From contig NZ_AP014568.1 of the NCBI RefSeq assembly GCF_000828895.1, forward strand, positions 223,699 to 287,698: a stretch of 64,000 bases of DNA, in the 5' to 3' direction. Shown piece after piece: positions 47,391 to 58,217 of the stretch. The translations under genes and the position numbers were made by a program. Origin of the DNA: Serpentinimonas raichei (GTDB lineage: Bacteria > Pseudomonadota > Gammaproteobacteria > Burkholderiales > Burkholderiaceae_C). The notes beneath the pieces were generated by a model. That model was not told where the DNA came from and did not search any database. It was given only the letters and a program-made list of their open reading frames with translations. Positions within the stretch are counted from its first letter, which is position 1, and each line of letters opens with the position of its first letter.

Positions 47391-48461
47391 ATGACAATCC
47401 TCGTCACCGGCGGTGCCGGCTTCATCGGCAGCAACTTCGTGCTCGACTGGCTGGCCCAGTCTGACGAGCCGGTCATCAACCTCGACGCGCTCACCTACGC
47501 CGGCAACCTAGAAAACCTCGCCAGCCTCGAAGGCGATGCGCGGCACCGCTTCGTGCACGGCAGCATGGGGGATCGGGACTTGGTGCAGCGCCTGCTGGCC
47601 GAGCACCGGCCGCGTGCCGTGCTCAACTTCGCCGCCGAAAGCCATGTGGATCGGTCCCTGCACGGCCCTGGCGCCTTCATCCAGACCAATGTGCTGGGCA
47701 GCTACGAACTGCTCGAAGCCGTGCGCGGCCACTGGGCGGCGCTGCCCGCTTCCGATCAGGCGGCTTTTCGCTTCCTGCACGTCAGCACCGACGAAGTCTA
47801 TGGCAGCCTGGAGCCCGGCGCGCCCGCCTTCACCGAGCAGCACCCCTACCAGCCCAACAGCCCCTACAGCGCCAGCAAAGCCGCCAGCGACCACCTGGTG
47901 CGCGCCTGGCACCACAGCTACGGCCTGCCGGTGCTCACCACCAACTGCTCCAACAACTACGGCCCCTACCACTTCCCCGAAAAGCTGATTCCGCTGCTGA
48001 TCGTCAACGCCCTGGCCGGCAAGCCGCTGCCGGTGTATGGCGACGGGCAGCAAATCCGCGATTGGCTCTACGTGCAAGACCATTGCAGCGCCATCCGCCG
48101 CGTGTTGGCGGCCGGACAAGTGGGCGAGGTTTACAACGTGGGCGGCGGCAACGAAAAACCCAACCTCGACATCGTGCACACCGTTTGCGCTCTGCTCGAC
48201 GAACTGCGCCCCAAGGCCGACGGCAGCAGCTACAAGGCGCTAATCACCCACGTGCAAGACCGCCCCGGCCACGACCGGCGCTACGCCATCGACGCGGGCA
48301 AAATCGAGCGCGAGCTGGGCTGGCGGCCAACTGAGACCTTCGAGAGCGGCATCCGCAAAACCGTGCAGTGGTATTTGGCGCACCCCGATTGGGTGGCGCA
48401 CGTGCAAAGCGGCAGCTACCGGGAGTGGGTGAGCCAGCACTACGGGGAGCAAGCCGCATGA
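47391..48461 (+). CDS. rfbB: dTDP-glucose 4,6-dehydratase
   Basis: 356-residue SDR-type dehydratase, second enzyme of dTDP-L-rhamnose synthesis. NAD site [16 protein letters not shown], catalytic STDEVYGSL and [15 protein letters not shown] (Y-x3-K), and [32 protein letters not shown] are diagnostic. First gene of an rfbBDAC unit; its stop overlaps the rfbD start by 4 bp. Confidence 0.97.
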   Translation: MTILVTGGAGFIGSNFVLDWLAQSDEPVINLDALTYAGNLENLASLEGDARHRFVHGSMGDRDLVQRLLAEHRPRAVLNFAAESHVDRSLHGPGAFIQTNVLGSYELLEAVRGHWAALPASDQAAFRFLHVSTDEVYGSLEPGAPAFTEQHPYQPNSPYSASKAASDHLVRAWHHSYGLPVLTTNCSNNYGPYHFPEKLIPLLIVNALAGKPLPVYGDGQQIRDWLYVQDHCSAIRRVLAAGQVGEVYNVGGGNEKPNLDIVHTVCALLDELRPKADGSSYKALITHVQDRPGHDRRYAIDAGKIERELGWRPTETFESGIRKTVQWYLAHPDWVAHVQSGSYREWVSQHYGEQAA

Positions 48462-49393
48462 GCCACACCCCACCACGCATCCTGCTGCTGGGCAAAAACG
48501 GCCAAGTCGGCTGGGAGCTGCAACGCAGTCTGGCCCCGCTGGGCGAGCTGATTGCGCTCGATCGCCACCCCAGCCCCGACCCCTGCAACCCCCAGGCCCC
48601 GCCCCTGTGCGGCGATTTGGCCGACCTGGCCGGCCTGGCGCGCACCGTGCAGCAGTTGCGCCCGCAGGTGATCGTCAACGCCGCCGCCTACACCGCGGTT
48701 GACAAAGCCGAGAGCGAGCCCGCGCTGGCGCAGCGCATCAACGCCGAAGCCCCGGGTCTGCTGGCGCAACTGGCGCACCAGAGCGGGGCCTGGCTGCTGC
48801 ACTACAGCACCGATTACGTGTTCAACGGCAGCGGCCACCTGCCGTGGCGCGAGGGCGACCCGGTCGGCCCGCTCAACGTCTATGGCCACAGCAAGCTGGC
48901 CGGGGAGGCGGCCATCGTCGCTGCCGGGCGCCAGCATTTGATTTTTCGCACCAGTTGGGTCTATGCCGCGCGCGGCGGCAACTTCGCCAAAACCATGCTG
49001 CGGCTGGCGCAGCAGCGCGAGCGCCTGAGCGTGGTCGATGACCAATGCGGCGCCCCCACCGGTGCCGAGCTGATTGCGGATGTGAGCGCGCACGCCCTGG
49101 CCCAGGTGCTGCGCGGCAGCGCCGAGCCCGGCACCTACCACCTCGCCGCTGCGGGCGAAACCACCTGGCACGGCTACGCCCGCCACGTGATCGAGCGCGC
49201 ACGCCAGTTGCAACCAGAGCTAGGCTGGCGCGTGCAAGCCATCGCCGCCGTTCCCAGCAGCGCCTTCCCCACCCCGGCGCAGCGCCCGCACAACTCGCGC
49301 CTGGCTTGCAGCCTGCTGCAACGCAGCTTCGGCCTGCGCCTGCCGCCGTGGCAGCACGGGGTAGAGCGCATGCTGGCCGAATTGCCCTCCTAA
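48458..49393 (+). CDS. rfbD: dTDP-4-dehydrorhamnose reductase
   Basis: 311-residue SDR reductase producing dTDP-L-rhamnose. Motifs: [60 protein letters not shown] and [12 protein letters not shown] (Y-x3-K), plus the C-terminal [35 protein letters not shown] overlap with rfbB; 18 bp before rfbA. Confidence 0.96.
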   Translation: MSHTPPRILLLGKNGQVGWELQRSLAPLGELIALDRHPSPDPCNPQAPPLCGDLADLAGLARTVQQLRPQVIVNAAAYTAVDKAESEPALAQRINAEAPGLLAQLAHQSGAWLLHYSTDYVFNGSGHLPWREGDPVGPLNVYGHSKLAGEAAIVAAGRQHLIFRTSWVYAARGGNFAKTMLRLAQQRERLSVVDDQCGAPTGAELIADVSAHALAQVLRGSAEPGTYHLAAAGETTWHGYARHVIERARQLQPELGWRVQAIAAVPSSAFPTPAQRPHNSRLACSLLQRSFGLRLPPWQHGVERMLAELPS

Positions 49394-49411
49394 CCAACCC
49401 CCATCAGCCCC

Positions 49412-50284
<873 letters not shown>

Positions 50285-50298
50285 AACCGCCCGCCCCC

Positions 50299-50868
50299 AT
50301 GCCCTACACCGTCACCCCCACCGCCTTGCCCGGCGTGCTCGTGCTCACCCCCAAGGTCTTTGGCGATGCGCGCGGCTTCTTTTACGAGAGCTTCAACCAG
50401 CGCGACTTCGAGGCCGCCACCGGCCTGGCCGGGTTGCAGTTTGTGCAAGACAACCACAGTCGCTCTGCCCAGGGCGTGTTGCGCGGCCTGCACTACCAAA
50501 TGCCGCCCAAGGCCCAGGGCAAGCTGGTGCGCGTCAGCCACGGCGCCGTGTTCGACGTGGTGGTCGATATCCGCCGCAGCTCGCCCACCTTTGGCCGCTG
50601 GGATGGGGTGGAGCTGTCGGCCAGCAACCACCGCCAGCTCTGGGTGCCGCCGGGTTTTGCGCACGGCTTTCTCACCCTCACCGAGTCGGCCGAATTCCTC
50701 TACAAAACCACCGACTACTACAGCCCCGCGCACGAGCGCTGCCTAAACTGGAGCGACCCGGCGCTGGGCATAGCCTGGCCGCTGGCCCAAGCCGGTGTGC
50801 CACAGCCGCTGCTGGCCGCCAAAGACGCCGCCGCCGCGTTGCTGGCGCAGGCGGAGTGCTTTGCCTGA
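50299..50868 (+). CDS. rfbC: dTDP-4-dehydrorhamnose 3,5-epimerase
   Basis: 189-residue cupin epimerase. Landmarks: GFFYESFNQRDFEAATG, FVQDNHSRSAQGVLRGLHYQ with catalytic His, KLVRVSHGAVFDVVVDIRRSSPTFGRW, and PPGFAHGFLTLTESAEFLYKTTDYY. Last gene of the rhamnose unit; converges on metK 18 bp away. Confidence 0.96.
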   Translation: MPYTVTPTALPGVLVLTPKVFGDARGFFYESFNQRDFEAATGLAGLQFVQDNHSRSAQGVLRGLHYQMPPKAQGKLVRVSHGAVFDVVVDIRRSSPTFGRWDGVELSASNHRQLWVPPGFAHGFLTLTESAEFLYKTTDYYSPAHERCLNWSDPALGIAWPLAQAGVPQPLLAAKDAAAALLAQAECFA

Positions 50869-50886
50869 CGGCAGGCGGCAGCGCGC

Positions 50887-52068
50887 TTACTTCAACCCCG
50901 CCAGCTCGCGCAGCACCTGCACCTTGTCGGTGCGCTCCCAGGTGAACTCGGGCTCGTCGCGGCCGAAGTGGCCGTAGGCGGCGGTTTTGGTGTAAATCGG
51001 GCGCAGCAAGTCCAGCATTTGGATGATGCCGCGTGGGCGCAGGTCGAACACCTCGTTGATGATGTGGGCCAGCTTGTCGTCTGGCAGCACGCCGGTGCCT
51101 TCGGTATAGACGGTCACGTTCATGGGCCGTGCCACCCCGATGGCGTAGGCCACTTGGATTTGGCACTGGCGCGCCAGCCCGGCGGCGACGATGTTTTTGG
51201 CCACGTAGCGCGCCGCGTAGGCGGCCGAGCGATCGACCTTGGTCGGGTCCTTGCCGCTGAAGGCACCGCCGCCGTGCGGGCAGGCGCCGCCGTAGGTGTC
51301 CACGATGATCTTGCGCCCGGTCAGGCCGCAGTCGCCTTGCGGGCCGCCAATCACGAAGCGCCCGGTCGGGTTGATCAGGTAGCGGGTGTTTTGCAGCCAC
51401 TCGCGCGGCAGCACCGGTTTGATGATTTCTTCTACGCAGGCTTCGATGAAGGCGGGCAGCATGTGTTTGCCGTCGCTCATCTCGGGCGCATGCTGGCTCG
51501 ATAGCACGACGGTGTCGATGCTGTGCGGGCGGCCATCGACGTAGCGCATCGTGACCTGGCTCTTGGCGTCGGGGCGCAAGAAGGGCAGGCGGCCGTCTTT
51601 GCGCAGCTGCGCCTGGCGCTCCACGATGCGGTGCGCGTAGTAGATCGGCGCGGGCATGAGCACCGGCGTTTCGTCGCAGGCGTAGCCAAACATCAGGCCC
51701 TGGTCGCCGGCGCCGGTGTTGAGGTAGTCGTCGCTGGCGTGGTCCACGCCTTGGGCAATGTCGTTGCTCTGCTTGTCGTAGCAGACCATGACGGCGCAGC
51801 CCTTGTAGTCGATGCCGTATTCGGTGTTGTCGTAGCCGATGCGCCGGATGGTGTCGCGCGCGGTCTGGATGTAATCGACATGCGCGTTGGTGGTGATCTC
51901 GCCGGCCAGCACCACCAGCCCGGTGTTGGTCAGCGTTTCGGCGGCCACGCGCGAGCGCGGGTCTTGCTCAAAGATCGCGTCCAGGATCGCGTCCGAGATC
52001 TGATCCGCGACCTTGTCCGGGTGGCCTTCGGAAACCGATTCGGAGGTAAAAAGAAAATCGTTCGACAT
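50887..52068 (-). CDS. metK: S-adenosylmethionine synthetase
   Basis: 393-residue enzyme making SAM from methionine and ATP. Signatures: [75 protein letters not shown]. Start [11 protein letters not shown] at 52068. Its leader carries a 45-nt hairpin that may regulate expression. Confidence 0.98.
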   Translation of the reverse strand: MSNDFLFTSESVSEGHPDKVADQISDAILDAIFEQDPRSRVAAETLTNTGLVVLAGEITTNAHVDYIQTARDTIRRIGYDNTEYGIDYKGCAVMVCYDKQSNDIAQGVDHASDDYLNTGAGDQGLMFGYACDETPVLMPAPIYYAHRIVERQAQLRKDGRLPFLRPDAKSQVTMRYVDGRPHSIDTVVLSSQHAPEMSDGKHMLPAFIEACVEEIIKPVLPREWLQNTRYLINPTGRFVIGGPQGDCGLTGRKIIVDTYGGACPHGGGAFSGKDPTKVDRSAAYAARYVAKNIVAAGLARQCQIQVAYAIGVARPMNVTVYTEGTGVLPDDKLAHIINEVFDLRPRGIIQMLDLLRPIYTKTAAYGHFGRDEPEFTWERTDKVQVLRELAGLK

Positions 52069-52078
52069 TTGTTGCCTA

Positions 52079-52123
52079 CACTCCAAGGGTTGCGCTAGGG
52101 CGTTTCGCCCGGCGCTTGGAGTG
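52079..52123 (-). ncRNA. Structured metK leader hairpin
   Basis: CACTCCAAG (52079-52087) pairs perfectly with CTTGGAGTG (52115-52123). Inside, GCGC pairs with GCGC and GGGCG-TTT-CGCCC forms the tip, giving an elongated bulged hairpin. It ends 11 bases before the metK start codon. I could not match it to a SAM or SAH riboswitch consensus I know. Confidence 0.55.
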
Positions 52124-52207
52124 CTGCGGCGAACGCTTTAGCAGGATTTATGAATCGCCCGCAAGTTGTTCAGTAACTCGGCGATGGACCGGCATTGTAA
52201 TCCGAAG

Positions 52208-53110
52208 ATGTTGACCTTTTTCAAGCTCATGGGGCGGCTGCCGCTGCCGCTGTTGCACGCCTTGGGCTGGGGCCTGGGCTGGCTGATCTGGCTGCTGGGC
52301 CCCACCTACCGCCAGCGCTGGCGCGAGCACACGGCGCAGGCGCAGCTCGGGCGGGGGGCGCGCTGGGCCTCGGTGGGCGCGGCCGGGCAGCAGATGGCTG
52401 AGCTGCCGCGCATCTGGTTTGGCGCACCGGTGCCGCTGCGCTGGGATGGGGCCGAGCACATCGAGGCGGTGTTGCGCCAGCGCCACGGCTTGCTGCTGCT
52501 CACGCCGCACCTGGGCTGCTTCGAGCTCACGGCGCAGGCCTATGCGCAGCGTTTTGGCGCACAAGCCCAGCCCGATGGCACCCCGCCACAACCGATCACC
52601 GCCCTGTACCGGCCGCCGCGCATGGCCGCCTTGCACCCGGTGCTGCAAGCGGCGCGGGTGCGCCTCGGCATGTGCACCGCACCCACCGACCTGAGCGGGG
52701 TGCGCCAGTTGCTCCGGGCGCTCAAGCAGGGGCAGACGGTGGGTTTGCTGCCCGACCAGGTGCCGCCCGCCGGCATGGGGGTGTGGGCGCCGTTTTTTGG
52801 CCGCAGCGCCTACACCATGACGCTGGCGGCGCGGCTGGCGCAGGTGTCGGGCACCCAGGTGCTGCTGATCTGGGGCGAGCGCTTGCCGTGGGGTAGGGGC
52901 TATGTGCTGCGCGTGCGCCCGTGGCGGGAGCTGGTGGGGGCGCCGCTGGCACCCGAGCCCCAAGCCGCCGCGGCGCAGATCAACCTGGCCATGCAGGCGG
53001 TGATCGGGCATTGCCCGGCGCAGTACCTGTGGGGCTATGCGCGCTACAAGGGGCCGCGCGGTGAGGGTTCGGCGGGCACAGCGGGTTCCGGCACGGCCTC
53101 CTCGGGGTAG
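52208..53110 (+). CDS. lpxL: Lipid A biosynthesis lauroyl/myristoyl acyltransferase family
   Basis: 300-residue membrane-associated late acyltransferase (HtrB/LpxL/LpxM). N-terminal membrane anchor LLHALGWGLGWLIWLLGPTYRQRW, catalytic HLGCFE (H-x4-E), and GVRQLLRALKQGQTVGLLPDQVPPAGMGVWAPFFGR. Whether it is the LpxL- or LpxM-type cannot be told; Burkholderiales often carry two, and only one is here. Start MLTFFKLMGRLP at 52208 is preferred to 52166. Its last 67 bp overlap convergent engB. Confidence 0.9.
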   Translation: MLTFFKLMGRLPLPLLHALGWGLGWLIWLLGPTYRQRWREHTAQAQLGRGARWASVGAAGQQMAELPRIWFGAPVPLRWDGAEHIEAVLRQRHGLLLLTPHLGCFELTAQAYAQRFGAQAQPDGTPPQPITALYRPPRMAALHPVLQAARVRLGMCTAPTDLSGVRQLLRALKQGQTVGLLPDQVPPAGMGVWAPFFGRSAYTMTLAARLAQVSGTQVLLIWGERLPWGRGYVLRVRPWRELVGAPLAPEPQAAAAQINLAMQAVIGHCPAQYLWGYARYKGPRGEGSAGTAGSGTASSG

Positions 53111-53736
53111 GCCCAGCGGCGCAAGATGAGGGCCACGTCCTCTATGCCCTGGCGCTTGAGCGCCGAAAACAGCAGCGCCGTGCCACCGGCGCTGTTCAGG
53201 CGCGCAATCGACAAGGCCTTGCTGGCCTCTTGGCGGTTGAGCTTGTCGGCCTTGGTCAGCAGCAGCAGGAAGTGCAAGCCCTGCTGCACCCGGGGCCGGA
53301 TCAGCTCCAGCAGCGCGTCATCGAGCTCGGTCAGCCCCAAGCGCGGGTCGCACAGCAGCACCACGCCGCGCAGGTTGGGGCGGCTCACGAGGTAGTTGGC
53401 CATCACTTCCTGCCAGCGCCGCTTGGCTTGCTGCGGCACCGCCGCGTAACCGTAGCCGGGCAGATCGGCCAAGATGGCGTCGGTCTGGTTCTGGCGGCCG
53501 AGGGCAAACAGGTTGATGCTCTGCGTGCGCCCCGGGGTTTTGGAGGCATAGGCCAGGCGTTTTTGCTGCGTCAGGGTGTTGATGCAGGTCGATTTGCCGG
53601 CGTTGGAGCGGCCCACGAAGGCGATTTCGGGCAGATCGAGGTCGGGCAAGTGCTGCAACTGCGGCGCCTCGGTCAAGAAGCGTGCCGTGTGCAGCCAGGC
53701 CATGGCGGCCTGAGCGGGGTCGGTGGAATCGGTCAA
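53044..53736 (-). CDS. engB: Ribosome-biogenesis GTPase EngB (YsxC)
   Basis: 230-residue TRAFAC GTPase for 50S assembly. G1 GRSNAGKSTCINTL, G2/G3 TPGRTQSINLFAL and DLPGYGYA, G4 LLTKADKL, G5 FSALK are all visible. The C-terminal 25 residues (Pro/Glu/Ala-rich) extend past the usual end and are the part overlapping the lpxL 3' end, so the extension may be recent. Confidence 0.95.
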   Translation of the reverse strand: MTDSTDPAQAAMAWLHTARFLTEAPQLQHLPDLDLPEIAFVGRSNAGKSTCINTLTQQKRLAYASKTPGRTQSINLFALGRQNQTDAILADLPGYGYAAVPQQAKRRWQEVMANYLVSRPNLRGVVLLCDPRLGLTELDDALLELIRPRVQQGLHFLLLLTKADKLNRQEASKALSIARLNSAGGTALLFSALKRQGIEDVALILRRWAYPEEAVPEPAVPAEPSPRGPL

Positions 53737-53756
53737 AGAGTGGGCCCCGGGGTTAT

Positions 53757-53786
53757 TTGGTCAAGTTTAAGACCGCATTGTAGAAT
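53757..53786 (+). promoter_or_regulatory. Candidate promoter of the cytochrome c4 gene
   Basis: TTGGTC at 53757-53762, an 18-bp spacer and TAGAAT at 53781-53786, about 80 bp before the cytochrome start. Confidence 0.45.
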
Positions 53787-53866
53787 CACCACAGTTTTTC
53801 ACTGCCCCGCACACGGCGGGTGCGGTTTCGGCCTCGCCTTTGATTCCTCAGTCCTTCGCACTTGAC

Positions 53867-54493
53867 ATGAAATCCATCGCCACGCTCATCGGTGCCCTTG
53901 CACTGGCCGCCTTCTCGCAGCTTGCACACGCTCAAACCACCCGCACCGACATGGTGCCCAACAAGGCGCGCGGGGAACAGGTTTATATGCAGATGTGCAT
54001 GGCTTGCCATGGCGCACTGGGCAACTCGACCATGCCCGAGAACCCCTCGCTGGCCGGTCAGTTGCCCGAGTACCTGATCAAGCAGTTGCGCGATTACAAA
54101 TCGGGCAAGCGCCAAAACGCCATCATGTCCGGTTTTGCGGCGGCCATGACCGACCAAGACAAGATCGACGTTTCGCACTGGCTGGCCGTCCAGACGCCGG
54201 CTCCCAACTACGCCCGCGACCCCGAGCTGGTGCGCGCCGGTGAGCGCATTTGGCGCGGTGGCTTGGCCGATCGCAACATCGCTTCCTGCATGGCCTGCCA
54301 CGGCCCCGGCGGGCGCGGTATGCCGGCCCTGTATCCGCGCTTGGCGGGGCAGCACGCCAAATACACCGCCGAGCAGATGCGCCAGTTCCGCACCGGTGCC
54401 CGAGGCAACAGCCCCGAAATGCACCGCATCGCCCGCCACATGACCGACCGCGAGATCGAGGCCGTGGCCGATTTCATCGCCGGCTTGCGTTGA
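53867..54493 (+). CDS. Di-heme cytochrome c4
   Basis: 208-residue periplasmic di-heme electron carrier. Signal peptide 1-22 (ending AHAQ), two heme sites CMACH at residues 44-48 and 141-145, with Met ligands in MSGFAAAMT and the C-terminal region. It passes electrons to terminal oxidases. Start at 53867 (MKSIATLIGALALAAF). It precedes resB-ccsB, which mature c-type cytochromes, a common Burkholderiales arrangement. Confidence 0.95.
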   Translation: MKSIATLIGALALAAFSQLAHAQTTRTDMVPNKARGEQVYMQMCMACHGALGNSTMPENPSLAGQLPEYLIKQLRDYKSGKRQNAIMSGFAAAMTDQDKIDVSHWLAVQTPAPNYARDPELVRAGERIWRGGLADRNIASCMACHGPGGRGMPALYPRLAGQHAKYTAEQMRQFRTGARGNSPEMHRIARHMTDREIEAVADFIAGLR

Positions 54494-54529
54494 GCCCTGC
54501 AGCGGTGCGCCTGAGACCCCTCTAAGTCC

Positions 54530-54561
54530 AGTGGCTATTGCTAAAAATATTAGCGGCCACT
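54530..54561. terminator. Hairpin between cytochrome c4 and resB
   Basis: AGTGG (54530-54534) pairs with CCACT (54557-54561) and an inner stem GCTAA (54540-54544) pairs with TTAGC (54550-54554). The T-run is short (TTATAG), so it may attenuate rather than fully stop transcription into resB. Confidence 0.5.
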
Positions 54562-54659
54562 TATAGTCACCAGACAATCTCAGCAAGTTTTGGAACTTGT
54601 CGGCGGTCGGGCGCTCCAAAAGCCGATCTTTGTCACATCACACAATTGGCGCACAACAG

Positions 54660-56816
54660 ATGAGTGTTTCTACCGCAGGTATTCAGCTTCAGCGCGGCTC
54701 TGAGGCGGTGCGACAGTTGGTTGAGCTGCTGTCTTCGATGCGCTTTGCCATCGCCTTGTTGACCATCATCAGCATCGCCTCGGTGATCGGCACCGTGATT
54801 CTTCAAAACGAGGACATCAACAGCTACATCAACCAGTTTGGTCCGTTCTGGTACCGTGTCTTTGAGGTCATGGGCCTGTACACGGTGTTCAGCGCCTGGT
54901 GGTTTGCGCTCATGCTGGCTTTTTTGGTGCTCAGCACCACCCTGTGCGTGCTGCGCACCTCGCCCAAGATGCTGGCCGACATCCGCCAGTTCAAAGAAAA
55001 CATCCGCGAACAAAGCCTAAAGGCCTTCCCGTTGCGGGCGCAGGCTGTGCTCGCCGAAGGGTCTGAGGCGGCGGCGCAGCGCATCGGTCAGACGCTGCTG
55101 GCATCGGGCTGGAAGGTGCGCCTGCAGAGCCGCGAAACCCCCACTGGTAAAGGTTGGATGGTGGCGGCCAAGGCCGGCGCTTGGAACAAGCTTGGCTACA
55201 TCCTCACCCACTCGGCCATCGTCGTGATCTGCGCCGGTGCGCTGCTCGACGGGCGCCTGATGGTGCAGATGCAGACCCTGTTTCTGGGCAAGACCGTATT
55301 CGAAGGCGGCGGCCTGATTTCCGAGGTGCCCGATGAGCACCGCCTGAGCGACTGGAATCCGAGCTTTCGTGGCAGCATCTTGGTCACCGAAGGGGCCGTC
55401 ACCGGCACCGCCATCCTGCCGCAGCCGGGTGGGGTGCTGTTGCAAGAATTGCCGTTTCGCATCGAGCTGCTCGACTTCATCGTCGAATACCATGCAAACG
55501 GTCAGCCCAAGCTGTTCGCCAGCGAAATCCTGATCCACGACCTCTACACCGGCGAGGTCATCCCCAAGCGGGTGATGGTCAATCACCCGGCTTATCACCG
55601 GGGCGTCACCATCTTCCAGGCCAGTTACGACGACGGCGGCTCGTTGGTGCGCCTGCGTGGCTTGGCGATGGGCGATGGCGCGGCGCCGTTTGATATTTCG
55701 GGGCGCATCGGTCAGTCCACCACCTTGACCCGTGGCGGCGAGACCTTCACCCTCGAGTTCACCGACTTCAACCTCTACAACGTCGAGAATTTTACCAACA
55801 CCCCCGGTGCGATGGCAGCGCAAGCGGGTGGCGGCGGTTTCAACTTGGGCAACGAAATCCAGCGTCGCCTCGGTTCGGCGCACCGCACCGTGGGCGAGTT
55901 CGACTTGCGCAACGTTGGCCCCAGCGTCACCTACAAGCTGCGCGACGCGGCCGGGCAGGCGCGCGAGTTCCACAATTTCATGCTCCCGGTCGAGCTCGAT
56001 GGCCAGCGCGTGTTCGTGCTCGGGGTGCGCGAAACCCAAGCCGAAGATTTCCGCTACCTGCGCATTCCGGTCGATGACCAAGACCAGGTGGATGGCTTCC
56101 TGCGCCTGCGCGCCGCGCTGGCCGACCCCGCCATGCGCAGCGAAGCGGTGCGCCGTTATGTGGCCGAGGCCGCTGCCGGCCAGCGCCCCGAGTTGCAGCA
56201 GGCGCTGACCATGTCGGCGCAACGCGCGCTCGACCTGTTCGCCGGCCAAGACCCTGAAATCGCCAACCTGCCGCAGCGCGACATGCCGGTGCTGGCGGGC
56301 TTGCAGGCGGTGTCGGCCTTCATGGAAGTCAATGTGCCCGAGGCCGAGCGCGAGCGCGCCGGTGATGTGCTGCTGCGCATCCTCAACGGCGGCCTGTTCG
56401 AACTCTACCAGCTCAGCCGCGAACAGGCGGGCTTGGCACCGGCCCCGCGCAACGAGCGCACGGCGGCCTTCATGACGCAGTCGGTGCTCAGCCTGAGCGA
56501 CTCCTTCTTTTACCCGGCCCCCTTGACCTTCATGATGAGCGACTTTGAGCAGGTCGAGGCCAGCGTGTTCCAAGTGGCGCGCGCACCGGGGCGCAACATC
56601 GTCTATTTTGGCTGCCTGCTGCTGACCTTGGGCATGATCGCCATGCTCTATGTGCGCGAGCGCCGGGTCTGGGTCTGGCTGGCCCCCAAGCCCGATGGCG
56701 ATGGTGTGGATGCCACGATGGCAATGTCGTCCAACCGCAAAATTTCCGATAACGACCGCGACTTCGTGTTGCTGCGGCAACACCTGCTCCTCCAACCCCC
56801 AAAGGCGAACGCATGA
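54660..56816 (+). CDS. resB: Cytochrome c biogenesis protein ResB
   Basis: 718-residue membrane protein of system II cytochrome c maturation. Membrane segments near 30-50, 78-98, 180-200 and again near the C-terminus (NIVYFGCLLLTLGMIAMLYV) flank a large periplasmic domain. Typical opening: LVELLSSMRFAIALLTIISIASVIGTVILQNED. Works with CcsB to deliver and ligate heme to apocytochromes. Overlaps ccsB in an ATGA. Confidence 0.95.
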   Translation: MSVSTAGIQLQRGSEAVRQLVELLSSMRFAIALLTIISIASVIGTVILQNEDINSYINQFGPFWYRVFEVMGLYTVFSAWWFALMLAFLVLSTTLCVLRTSPKMLADIRQFKENIREQSLKAFPLRAQAVLAEGSEAAAQRIGQTLLASGWKVRLQSRETPTGKGWMVAAKAGAWNKLGYILTHSAIVVICAGALLDGRLMVQMQTLFLGKTVFEGGGLISEVPDEHRLSDWNPSFRGSILVTEGAVTGTAILPQPGGVLLQELPFRIELLDFIVEYHANGQPKLFASEILIHDLYTGEVIPKRVMVNHPAYHRGVTIFQASYDDGGSLVRLRGLAMGDGAAPFDISGRIGQSTTLTRGGETFTLEFTDFNLYNVENFTNTPGAMAAQAGGGGFNLGNEIQRRLGSAHRTVGEFDLRNVGPSVTYKLRDAAGQAREFHNFMLPVELDGQRVFVLGVRETQAEDFRYLRIPVDDQDQVDGFLRLRAALADPAMRSEAVRRYVAEAAAGQRPELQQALTMSAQRALDLFAGQDPEIANLPQRDMPVLAGLQAVSAFMEVNVPEAERERAGDVLLRILNGGLFELYQLSREQAGLAPAPRNERTAAFMTQSVLSLSDSFFYPAPLTFMMSDFEQVEASVFQVARAPGRNIVYFGCLLLTLGMIAMLYVRERRVWVWLAPKPDGDGVDATMAMSSNRKISDNDRDFVLLRQHLLLQPPKANA

Positions 56817-58207
56817 ACGCTACCACGCACACCATCGACCTTAAAAAGTCCGATTCCTCGATGCGCATGAAGCCCAGTTTCTGGGCGGCACGCAGCGCGT
56901 GGGACTGGGTCTTTGCCGCCATGGTGTTGGTGGGCATGACCTACAACTATTTCCTGTTTCAAGAGCATTTGGATCAATACGAGATCTTTGTGCTGCTCAT
57001 CACAACCCCGACTTGGATCGCCTTGGCCTGGTTCTGGCGCCCGATCAGCTACCTGAGTGTGGTGGTGGCTATCCTTTCGCTCACCGGCGTCTGGTTGTAC
57101 CAAGTCGATGGGGTGGGCAACTACATGCGGGCCGAGGAGGTGTTCCTGCTCAAGTACCTGCTGGCCAGCCAGACCGCGGTGCTGCACATGTCGCTGCTGA
57201 TCCTGCTGAGCACCTTTTTTTACTGGGTCGGCATGCTGACGCGCAGCAAGTCGGGGCCCGGTTTCGAGACCGTGGGGGCCAAACTGGCTTGGGCCGCTGT
57301 GACCATGGGGCTGGTGGCTTTCTTTGTGCGCTGGTACGAAACCTATCTGCACAACTCCGGCCTAGGCTACATCCCGTTCAGCAACCTGTATGAAGTGTTC
57401 ATCATGTTCGGCTGGATGACCACGCTCTACATCCTCTACTACGAAGACCGCTACAACACGCGGCGCATCGGCGCTTTCTCGATGCTGGTGGTGAGCGCCT
57501 CGGTGGTGTTTCTGCTCTGGTACATGGTCACGCGCGAAGCGCACGAAATCCAGCCCCTGATCCCGGCGCTGCAAAGCTGGTGGATGAAGCTGCACGTGCC
57601 GACCAACTTTGTGAGTTACGGCACCTGGACCATCGCCGCCATGCTGGCTTTTGCCTACCTGCTCAAGCAAAGCACCTTCACCCTGCGCTGGTACACGCTG
57701 ACCCCGGTCTGGCTGCTGGCCCTGCTGTTTTTTCTTGAGCCCTTCCTGTTTGGCGTCTATACGGTGGCACCTGGCGAGGTCAACTACGCCGCCGCTGCGG
57801 GCATGAGCGACTTTTGGGCGGTGTACGTGGGGGTGGCGATCCTGATCGTGGGTGCCATCATCTCTTTGCGCGACCGCATCGTCGACAAAATGCCCTCGCT
57901 CGAAGTGCTAGACGACATCATGTACAAGAACATCGCCATCGGGCTGGTGTTCTTTACCATCGCCACCATCCTGGGTGCGCTGTGGGCAGCCGAAGCCTGG
58001 GGTGCCTACTGGAGCTGGGACCCCAAAGAAACCTGGTCGCTGATTTCGTGGCTCACCTACGCCGCTTGGCTGCACATGCGGCTGGTCAACGGCCTGCGCG
58101 GCACCGTGGCGGCTTGGTGGGCGATTGGTGGCTTGGCGGTGACAACCTTCACCTTCCTCGGGGTCAACATCTTCTTGAGCGGCCTGCACAGCTACGGAGC
58201 GCTGTAA
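56813..58207 (+). CDS. ccsB: Cytochrome c biogenesis heme-handling protein CcsB (ResC)
   Basis: 464-residue polytopic protein with the heme-binding WWD motif WGAYWSWDPKETWSLISWLTYAAWLH and flanking conserved His (histidines in LHMSL and LHMRL). Partner of ResB. An extended N-terminal part before the typical CcsA domain, with four extra membrane segments, is usual in betaproteobacterial CcsB. Confidence 0.96.
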   Translation: MNATTHTIDLKKSDSSMRMKPSFWAARSAWDWVFAAMVLVGMTYNYFLFQEHLDQYEIFVLLITTPTWIALAWFWRPISYLSVVVAILSLTGVWLYQVDGVGNYMRAEEVFLLKYLLASQTAVLHMSLLILLSTFFYWVGMLTRSKSGPGFETVGAKLAWAAVTMGLVAFFVRWYETYLHNSGLGYIPFSNLYEVFIMFGWMTTLYILYYEDRYNTRRIGAFSMLVVSASVVFLLWYMVTREAHEIQPLIPALQSWWMKLHVPTNFVSYGTWTIAAMLAFAYLLKQSTFTLRWYTLTPVWLLALLFFLEPFLFGVYTVAPGEVNYAAAAGMSDFWAVYVGVAILIVGAIISLRDRIVDKMPSLEVLDDIMYKNIAIGLVFFTIATILGALWAAEAWGAYWSWDPKETWSLISWLTYAAWLHMRLVNGLRGTVAAWWAIGGLAVTTFTFLGVNIFLSGLHSYGAL

Positions 58208-58217
58208 GCGCCGGCCT

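Noticed and set aside
52079..52123. metK leader as a known SAM/SAH riboswitch
   Set aside because: The conserved internal sequences I remember for SAH and SAM classes are not present; kept only as an unclassified hairpin.
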